From Pseudanabaena cinerea FACHB-1277 (GTDB lineage Bacteria; Cyanobacteriota; Cyanobacteriia; Pseudanabaenales; Pseudanabaenaceae), in NCBI RefSeq assembly GCF_014696345.1, contig NZ_JACJPY010000016.1, positions 1 to 61,303 on the forward strand: a stretch of DNA of 61,303 nt. Direction: 5' to 3'. Below are positions 55,703 through 61,303 of this stretch, piece by piece. The position numbers and the translations under genes were made by a program. Every line of letters starts with the position of its first letter. Within the stretch, counting starts at the first letter, position 1. The notes under the pieces were generated by a model. That model did no database searches. It was not told the origin of the DNA and saw only the letters and a program-made list of their open reading frames with translations.

Positions 55703-56575
55703 ATGCCAGTTTTAACCAATTTGCAAGTATGCTGTTTGGTGGCAGAAGCTGATGTCAACCAAGCTAAACTCGACCTTGCCAAGTTTTTGCCAGAGGATCG
55801 ATACAGCATTACAGTCGTTGCTGATTTGGAAGTTCTTGTAAGTTTATTAACAAGAACCCACAATTCACAGGACTGTCTAGTTATATTTAAAGATGCCGAA
55901 GCGGTCGTTGACCATCTCGGTGAATTAAATATTTTCTTGCCAGCCATACTAGTTCTCGAAAATCTTAATGAGCATCCTGAATCTCCTTATGAATATAACG
56001 AATCCAGAGGCTTTTACAGAGCTAGTATCAGTATCAACCGTGACCAGCTTCAAGATCTGCCGACCATCATCGATCAGGCGATCGCCACCTTTATCAAAAT
56101 CTCTCCCCAAATTCGCCACCAAGTTTATGTCAACATTCCTCACCCCACTGCATCAGAATCTTTAAGTGTCCAACAACAGAGACTAGCTGAAAAACTCAAT
56201 GAGCGATTAGGATATTTGGGGGTGTATTACAAACGTGATCCAAGATTATTTCTCCGCAACCTATCTACCGAAGATAGGAAAGAGTATGTCGTCCGTCTAA
56301 AAAACTTATATCGATCCATTATCCTTGAGTATTTTTTAGACAAAAACAATGATGATCTCAACTCCAAGATCGATGAATTTGTCAACCTCTCCTTTTTCGC
56401 AGATATATCTGTTTCCCAAGTCCTAGAAATTCACATGGAACTCATGGATGAATTTGCCAAGCAATTGAGACTCGAAGGGCGCAATGATGACATCTTACTC
56501 GACTACCGCATTACCCTGATTGACATGATTGCTCATCTCTGCGAGCTTTACCGCCGTTCGATCCCCCGCTCTTAG
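55703..56575 (+). CDS. kaiA: Circadian clock protein KaiA, full length
   Basis: The 290-residue protein has both KaiA domains. The N-terminal pseudoreceiver (about 1-135) lacks a phosphoacceptor, and the C-terminal four-helix KaiC-binding domain (about 170-285) reads LSTEDRKEYVVRLKNLYRSI, ILEYFLD, NLSFFADISVSQVLEIHMEL and RLEGRNDDILLDYRITLIDM. KaiA stimulates KaiC autophosphorylation by holding its A-loop. Some filamentous heterocystous strains encode only the C-terminal half, so the long form here is informative for lineage. kaiB follows at 61 bases. Confidence 0.96.
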   Translation: MPVLTNLQVCCLVAEADVNQAKLDLAKFLPEDRYSITVVADLEVLVSLLTRTHNSQDCLVIFKDAEAVVDHLGELNIFLPAILVLENLNEHPESPYEYNESRGFYRASISINRDQLQDLPTIIDQAIATFIKISPQIRHQVYVNIPHPTASESLSVQQQRLAEKLNERLGYLGVYYKRDPRLFLRNLSTEDRKEYVVRLKNLYRSIILEYFLDKNNDDLNSKIDEFVNLSFFADISVSQVLEIHMELMDEFAKQLRLEGRNDDILLDYRITLIDMIAHLCELYRRSIPRS

Positions 56576-56636
56576 CCCCAAATCAAAACCAGATTAATAA
56601 ATCATTTAAATAACCGTAGATAGCAAAACTAATGAG

Positions 56637-56936
56637 ATGATCCGTAAAACTTACGTCCTAAAACTCTATGTTGCAGGCAATACCCCCAACTCAGTGAGGG
56701 CGCTCAAGATGCTGAACGATATTCTTGAAAAGGAATTTCAAGGGGTTTATACCCTAAAAGTAATTGATGTACTCAAAAATCCTCAACTCGCCGAAGAGGA
56801 CAAAATCTTAGCAACCCCAACATTGGCTAAGGTACTGCCGCCCCCTGTAAGAAAGATTATTGGCGATCTGTCCGATCGCGAAAAAGTATTAATTGGTTTA
56901 GATTTACTTTACGAGGAATTAATTGGCAATGACTAG
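56637..56936 (+). CDS. kaiB: Circadian clock protein KaiB
   Basis: The 99-residue protein starts [20 protein letters not shown] and has the fold-switching core [22 protein letters not shown]. It contains the [19 protein letters not shown] segment with the cis-Pro region. KaiB binds KaiC in the evening, sequesters KaiA and recruits CikA. The ATG at 56637 is the family start. Its last 8 bases overlap the kaiC start. Confidence 0.98.
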   Translation: MIRKTYVLKLYVAGNTPNSVRALKMLNDILEKEFQGVYTLKVIDVLKNPQLAEEDKILATPTLAKVLPPPVRKIIGDLSDREKVLIGLDLLYEELIGND

Positions 56937-58500
56937 TGCAGCGATCGAAAACAGTAATGAAAATAATCAGGACAGCAAAAGGCAAGAACTAGGGGTACAG
57001 AAGCTCCGCACCATGATCGAGGGGTTAGATGACATCACCCACGGTGGCTTACCCAAAGGGCGATCGACCCTTGTCAGTGGCACTTCTGGCACAGGCAAAA
57101 CCTTACTGGCAATGCAGTTTTTGTATAATGGGATTACGGGACTAGATGAACATGGCGTATTTGTGACCTTTGAGGAGTCGCCATCGGACATTATTAAGAA
57201 TGCCCATAGTTTTAATTGGGATCTCCAAGAATTAATCGATCAAGGCAAATTATTTATTCTTGATGCTTCACCCGATCCCGAAGGTCAGGAAGTGGTGGGG
57301 GACTTTGACCTATCGGCATTAATCGAGCGCATCCAATACGCGATCATCAAATACAAAGCTAAGCGCATCTCCATCGACTCGATGACCGCGATTTTCCAAC
57401 AATATGACTCCCTTGGGCTAGTGCGCCGTGAAATATTTAGGATTGTCGCCCGCCTCAAGTCCCTTGGCGTTACTACTGTAATGACCACCGAACGCGAACT
57501 CGAGTATGGACCAGTTGCCAGATTTGGCGTGGAAGAATTTGTCTCGGACAATGTGATTATTTTGAGAAATGTCCTTGATGGTGAGCGCCGCCATCGTACT
57601 GCTGAAATCTTGAAACTGCGCGGCACAACCCACATGAAAGGCGAGTTTCCCTTCACGATGACCAGCAAGGGCATTAATATCTTCCCCTTGGGAGCGATGC
57701 GCCTAACCCAAAAATCCTCCAATACGCGGGTTTCGTCTGGCATTGCCACCCTAGATGAAATGTGCGGCGGCGGCTATTTCAAAGATTCAATTATTCTCAC
57801 CACAGGGGCAACGGGTACGGGCAAGACCTTGATGGTTAGCAAATTTATCGAAAATGGTTGTGAAAATGGAGAGCGGGCGATCCTATTTGCCTATGAAGAG
57901 TCGCGCCAACAGTTGACCCGCAATGCTTCTTCTTGGGGAACTGACTTTGATAAGTGGGAAAGCTCTGGCTTGCTCAAAATTATCTGTGTTTATCCTGAAT
58001 CCTCGGGACTAGAGGATCATTTGCAGGTGATTAAGTCGGAGATTGAGACTTTTAAACCCTCGCGCATTGCGATCGATTCCCTGTCTGCTCTCGCTAGGGG
58101 CGTGAGCAATAACACTTTCCGCCAGTTTGTGATCGGGCTGACGGGCTATGTGAAGCAGGAGGAGATCACTGGTTTATTTACGAATACCACCGATCAATTT
58201 ATGGGTTCCCATTCGATTACCGAGTCCCATATTTCCACGATTACCGATACGATTATTCTGCTGCAATATGTAGAAATTCGCGGTCAAATGTCCCGTGCAG
58301 TGAACGTATTTAAGATGCGGGGATCGCGCCATGACAGCCGTATTCGCGAATATATCATCACGGATCAAGGCGCACAGATTAAGGATTCGTTCCAAGGCTT
58401 TGAAAGGATCTTGAGTGGTTCGCCCACAAGGGTATCAGTGGATGAAAAGTCTGAGCTATCTAGAATCATTCGCGGCGTATCAGTGGAGCCTTTGGAGTAA
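56929..58500 (+). CDS. kaiC: Circadian clock ATPase/autokinase KaiC
   Basis: From the ATG at 56929 the protein is 523 residues; a TTG 6 bases upstream is also in frame. It has two RecA-like domains: CI with Walker [17 protein letters not shown] and the catalytic Glu pair in VTFEESP, and CII with [16 protein letters not shown] and FAYEESR. The autophosphorylation pair is in [11 protein letters not shown] (Ser436 and Thr437 in this numbering, equal to Ser431/Thr432 of S. elongatus). The overlap with kaiB (8 bases) implies translational coupling. Nothing looks mutated, so the oscillator should be functional. A terminator follows. Confidence 0.98.
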   Translation: MTSAAIENSNENNQDSKRQELGVQKLRTMIEGLDDITHGGLPKGRSTLVSGTSGTGKTLLAMQFLYNGITGLDEHGVFVTFEESPSDIIKNAHSFNWDLQELIDQGKLFILDASPDPEGQEVVGDFDLSALIERIQYAIIKYKAKRISIDSMTAIFQQYDSLGLVRREIFRIVARLKSLGVTTVMTTERELEYGPVARFGVEEFVSDNVIILRNVLDGERRHRTAEILKLRGTTHMKGEFPFTMTSKGINIFPLGAMRLTQKSSNTRVSSGIATLDEMCGGGYFKDSIILTTGATGTGKTLMVSKFIENGCENGERAILFAYEESRQQLTRNASSWGTDFDKWESSGLLKIICVYPESSGLEDHLQVIKSEIETFKPSRIAIDSLSALARGVSNNTFRQFVIGLTGYVKQEEITGLFTNTTDQFMGSHSITESHISTITDTIILLQYVEIRGQMSRAVNVFKMRGSRHDSRIREYIITDQGAQIKDSFQGFERILSGSPTRVSVDEKSELSRIIRGVSVEPLE

Positions 58501-58516
58501 GGGTAAAGTACTCTGG

Positions 58517-58554
58517 TAAGAGTTGCAGCATTCAGCGCTGCAACTCTTATTTTG
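58517..58554 (+). terminator. Intrinsic terminator of kaiABC
   Basis: TAAGAGTTGCAGC/GCTGCAACTCTTA is a perfect 13-base stem with a 7-base loop, followed by TTTT. Confidence 0.9.
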
Positions 58555-58876
58555 GGTTTTGATTTGTCCTAATACAAGTGCCTATAGCTCTATCCTTGTC
58601 ATAACATTTCGTGATTATTTTTCGTATCCTAGAAAAGTGATCGTCTGTTAATCAAACATCAAAGCAAAGTGATCGACCAATCAATTAAATCGCCGGCAGC
58701 TTGTTTCGCAATTACAGCCTGTTGAGTTTTTGTGGGATACACCGAAAACAGACCGTACAGGCTATTTGTATGGTTTACGATGTGCTACATATTTCTTCAA
58801 CAGGCTGTATCAACCTAAAAACAGTTGAAACCTTGATATATACTAGAGTTCAAAAATAGTAATTTAGGTAAAATCA
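58555..58876. other. AT-rich junction with an inverted repeat
   Basis: This 322-base stretch has no gene. ACAGCCTGTTGA (58714-58725) is exactly inverted as TCAACAGGCTGT (58797-58808), enclosing 71 bases. It marks the change from the core-like kai region to an AT-rich block, and may be a mobile-element scar or regulatory structure. Confidence 0.5.
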
Positions 58877-60280
58877 ATGCAAAAAATTATTATCAAAAAT
58901 TTCGGTGCTGTCGAATATGCCGAAATTGAAATCAAGAAAATTTTAGTTTTAATTGGCGAACAAGCTAGTGGTAAAAGCACTATTGCTAAACTTATTTATT
59001 TTTTTAAATCACTGAAAAACGACTTAAATATTCAACTTCGTCAAGATACAGACAGAAATTATTTTGATACAGCTTCAGATTTAATATTTCCCATCAGAGA
59101 AAAGTTTTATGATTTCTTTGGTTCTACATATCACTTACCAAATTTTGAAATAACATTTCATTATAATGTCGAGAATGACAGGTATATAAGATTAACATTA
59201 AACTCAGACAGAAAAGTTGAGGCTTATCTAAGTTTTATAGATCAAACTTTTAAGGATTCAGCCAGTACGATCAAAAGACTTTTGCGACAACAGCGAAGTA
59301 TCAATATAGATAGATTCTATGAACAAATAGCCTATGATCGCGATGAATCTAGTCTTTCTCAAAGGTTAAGTTCATTACTAAATGGTGTTTTTTCTAGCAA
59401 TCAGACAGACTCACTGTTTATTATTGCTAGTAGAAATGTAACTGTTGGTTACTCCAATACATTTGAAAAGTATCTGTTTTCAGACACTCAAAATAATTTG
59501 GAAAATAGGAGAGCTTTTAAAAGAAAGGAACAAACTATTGATGAAACTTTGATGCTAAATTTCATCGAAAGAACATCACAGATCAAAAAATTCTTTACAA
59601 AATATATGGGTTTTGAGGGTTTGATTGAAAGCTTTGAAGAAGATCGAATTAAAAAAGAAAAACTATATCAAGTCAAAACAAAGATAGAGGAAATTTTGAA
59701 AGGAAAATATTTAATAGATAGTCAGGGAGAAAAAATTGTATTTGATCAAGCAAGAACAGGCTATGTGTATCTTCATAATTCTTCTTCAGGACAACAGGAA
59801 TCAATTAGAATTCTTCAAGACATCTTTATTAATATTCTTGAGCGCTCGAAAATATTTAGAGTTCTAGAAGAACCAGAAGCTCATTTATTTCCAGTTGCTC
59901 AAAAGCAGTTAATTGAGTTGTTATCTTTAATGGTAAATCAAGACGAAGATAATCAAATAATTATTACAACTCATAGCCCTTATGTGCTTACAGTTTTCAA
60001 TAATTTGCTATTTGCCAAGCGTGTTGTAAATAAAAATCCATCGACCGAGGCTGAAGTATCTGAAATAATACCTCAAGAATTTTGGCTAAATGCAAATGAT
60101 TTTTCAGCATACTCTTTAGGCAATCACTTCATGGGAGAAAAAACTCAATATTGTGAATCTATATTTAATGTTGAGAAAGGAACTATTAGGCAAAATTATT
60201 TGGATACAGTATCCGAGATGCTAGGTGGTGCTTTTAATTCTTTGTATAGTATTCATGCTAAGAGCTTTGGAATAAGATGA
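58877..60280 (+). CDS. AAA15/OLD-like ABC-type ATPase, putative defence component
   Basis: The 467-residue protein starts MQKIIIKNFGAVEYAEIEIK. It has Walker A GEQASGKSTIAKLIYFF (about residue 28), a signature-like SSSGQQESIRILQDIF, Walker B FRVLEEPEAHLFPVAQKQ, and a His switch in IIITTHSPYVLT. This is the ABC-type ATPase of overcoming-lysogenisation-defect and AAA15 proteins, without a TOPRIM nuclease. The gene is much more AT-rich than its upstream neighbours (many TTA, ATA and AAA codons), a sign of transfer. It overlaps the next gene by ATGA, so the two proteins probably work as a pair. Confidence 0.85.
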   Translation: MQKIIIKNFGAVEYAEIEIKKILVLIGEQASGKSTIAKLIYFFKSLKNDLNIQLRQDTDRNYFDTASDLIFPIREKFYDFFGSTYHLPNFEITFHYNVENDRYIRLTLNSDRKVEAYLSFIDQTFKDSASTIKRLLRQQRSINIDRFYEQIAYDRDESSLSQRLSSLLNGVFSSNQTDSLFIIASRNVTVGYSNTFEKYLFSDTQNNLENRRAFKRKEQTIDETLMLNFIERTSQIKKFFTKYMGFEGLIESFEEDRIKKEKLYQVKTKIEEILKGKYLIDSQGEKIVFDQARTGYVYLHNSSSGQQESIRILQDIFINILERSKIFRVLEEPEAHLFPVAQKQLIELLSLMVNQDEDNQIIITTHSPYVLTVFNNLLFAKRVVNKNPSTEAEVSEIIPQEFWLNANDFSAYSLGNHFMGEKTQYCESIFNVEKGTIRQNYLDTVSEMLGGAFNSLYSIHAKSFGIR

Positions 60281-60882
60281 GCAAATTTGAGAACATGAAA
60301 CTTCATCTGTCACTTAATTTTGATAGGATGAACAATTTTTTAGAAATAGATAGTCGCGATGAGGTTTGTATAATTGATTTCCAAGGTCAGTCATTTATAA
60401 TTATTAGTATTCAACTCGTAGACAACACTTTTACAATTCGACAAAATGGTATAGATACTACTCATCTAGACTTTGATGACTCTAAAGTATTCAAGATAAC
60501 TAACGCTAACCTAATCGGATTTATCCCAATTGACGGTAGAAATGGGCTTTTAGGATTTGGAAAATCCCATTGTGATTTTGTCTTTTTTGATGAGAACAAC
60601 TTTTGTTTTGTTGAATTCAAATTGAATGCAACTAGTCTAAGGGAAGGATCAATTAGCAATAATAGAAGGAAGGCTATAGATCAACTAAAAAATACAATTG
60701 CCTTATTCAACGCTAAGCTTGACAGAAACTATCAAAATTTAGTACTAGAAGCATATGTCTGTACCCCTGAAATTTACCCAAGGGAAAATGCAAGTTGGCA
60801 AGAGTTAGCAAAAGATTTCTTGGAAGAAGTCGGGTTTCAAATTTTTGAAAAAATTGAAAAATCTGTATTTAAATTAGATTAA
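60277..60882 (+). CDS. PD-(D/E)XK nuclease-like partner of the ATPase
   Basis: The 201-residue protein has a nuclease-like core: GKSHCDFVFFDENNFCFVEF followed by KLN (about residues 95-118), where Asp and ExK fit a PD-(D/E)XK active site. A helix (RRKAIDQLKNTIALFNAKLD) follows, as in that fold. The N-terminal half is beta-rich and unassigned. The start overlaps the ATPase stop by ATGA, strong evidence of a functional pair, as in ATP-regulated abortive-infection systems. I do not recognise the family by name, and it is not the DUF4435 nuclease of PARIS or the HNH of Septu as far as I can see. Confidence 0.65.
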   Translation: MSKFENMKLHLSLNFDRMNNFLEIDSRDEVCIIDFQGQSFIIISIQLVDNTFTIRQNGIDTTHLDFDDSKVFKITNANLIGFIPIDGRNGLLGFGKSHCDFVFFDENNFCFVEFKLNATSLREGSISNNRRKAIDQLKNTIALFNAKLDRNYQNLVLEAYVCTPEIYPRENASWQELAKDFLEEVGFQIFEKIEKSVFKLD

Positions 60883-60910
60883 TATAATTAAATATAATAA
60901 ATATTAAGCG

Positions 60911-61234
60911 ATGATAAATGCTATTGAACTTGAAAGTTTTGGCATAATTGAAAAACTTGTCTGGCAAAAATTAGGCAAGATAAATCTTGTCATTGGGAAT
61001 AATGGCACAGGTAAGACTTTCTTGCTTAAATCTTTGTATACCGCCATGCGAACAATTGAAGAATTTAAGCGTGGTGATGATCAAAGAAATATTAATCAAA
61101 TACTTTTTGATAAACTATATTGGACATTTCAGACGGAAGAAATTGGTGATTTAGTAAGAAAAGGTTCAGAGCATCCACTGTCATTCAAGATATATTTAAA
61201 CGCTGAGGGGGTGACAAAGACATCTAAAACGTAG
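60911..61234 (+). pseudogene. Truncated second AAA ATPase
   Basis: The frame opens like an AAA15 ATPase: MINAIELESFGIIEKLVWQK, then Walker A LVIGNNGTGKTFLLKSLYTA and a conserved region to FKIYLN. It stops after 107 residues, with none of the signature, Walker B or His-switch parts that should follow over 250 or more residues. The last ten residues (EGVTKTSKT) do not look like the family, so a frameshift or an insertion near 61200 is likely. It lies 28 bases after the nuclease-like gene on the same strand and shares its AT-rich composition. Confidence 0.6.
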
Positions 61235-61303
61235 CCGTGACAAGCTGCATAGCCCTCTTACCTCGTTGATAGTAGGTTAACTTATTGGGAGCTAGTTTCA
61301 ATA
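61235..61303. other. Window end, unassigned
   Basis: These 69 bases after the truncated ATPase contain no recognisable ORF. They may be the end of an inserted element, but no transposase or clear terminal repeat is visible. Confidence 0.3.

Noticed and set aside
61280-61303. Possible CRISPR repeat start (window ends in GTTTCAATA)
   Set aside because: Only one partial resemblance is present, with no second repeat or spacer and no cas gene in the window.

Overview
The window is a stretch of cyanobacterial chromosome. Markers are psbM, a full kaiABC clock cluster, the ado/aar alkane pair, sbtA/sbtB bicarbonate uptake, the C5-pathway gene hemL, two plant-type ferredoxins and very frequent HIP1 octamers (GCGATCGC). 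Full-length KaiA, moderate GC and gene content would suit a filamentous non-heterocystous lineage such as Pseudanabaena, but that placement is inference. No ribosomal RNA, phage or complete insertion sequence was seen. There is one tRNA (Gln).

Layout. 1-6.2 kb: a STAND-type NTPase/TPR protein lacking its P-loop, an Hsp70-like ATPase, a lipoprotein with a Pro/Ala tail and an OmpR-type regulator. 6.6-8.8 kb: hemL and a DivIVA-like coiled-coil protein. 8.8-15.6 kb: a minus-strand set made of a coiled-coil protein, a membrane-spanning OmpA/BON protein with a possible roadblock-like domain, a Ras-like small GTPase and a hybrid histidine kinase. I regard this as the strongest candidate for a little-described signalling system. 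15.9-20.7 kb: a UbiB-type kinase, tRNA-Gln, a 47-residue ORF, cinA, khpA, rpsP and a decayed secreted-protein locus. 21.2-32.6 kb: two ferredoxins, murJ, sbtB/sbtA, Nudix, two Uma2 proteins, a CPP1-like protein, nadE, an EF-hand secreted protein and pheA with an overlapping small antitoxin-like gene. 32.7-37.8 kb: ftsH, an S1-type protein, psbM and purB. 37.9-48.6 kb: a YidD fusion with a Cys-rich tail, a 1704-residue STAND/WD40 protein, argS, livG, and ado-aar separated by a heptad-repeat array. 48.7-58.5 kb: a metallo-hydrolase-like protein, an adenylate cyclase with a cytoplasmic ligand-binding domain, and a CBS-PAS-kinase-pseudoreceiver protein divergent from kaiABC. 58.6-61.3 kb: an AT-rich, probably acquired ATPase-nuclease-ATPase(fragment) cluster that looks like a defence system.

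How genes work together. KaiA, KaiB and KaiC form the circadian oscillator, and the divergent kinase has CikA-like features that could make it an input or output partner. AAR and ADO make alkanes from acyl-ACP. SbtB is the PII-like partner of SbtA. RpsP and KhpA are co-transcribed. The OmpA-like protein could link the cell wall to the GTPase and kinase. Dispersed repeats include an exact 37-bp sequence present twice in opposite orientation, MITE/REP-like palindromes and several in-frame tandem duplications. All function calls are by motif reading; no database search was run.
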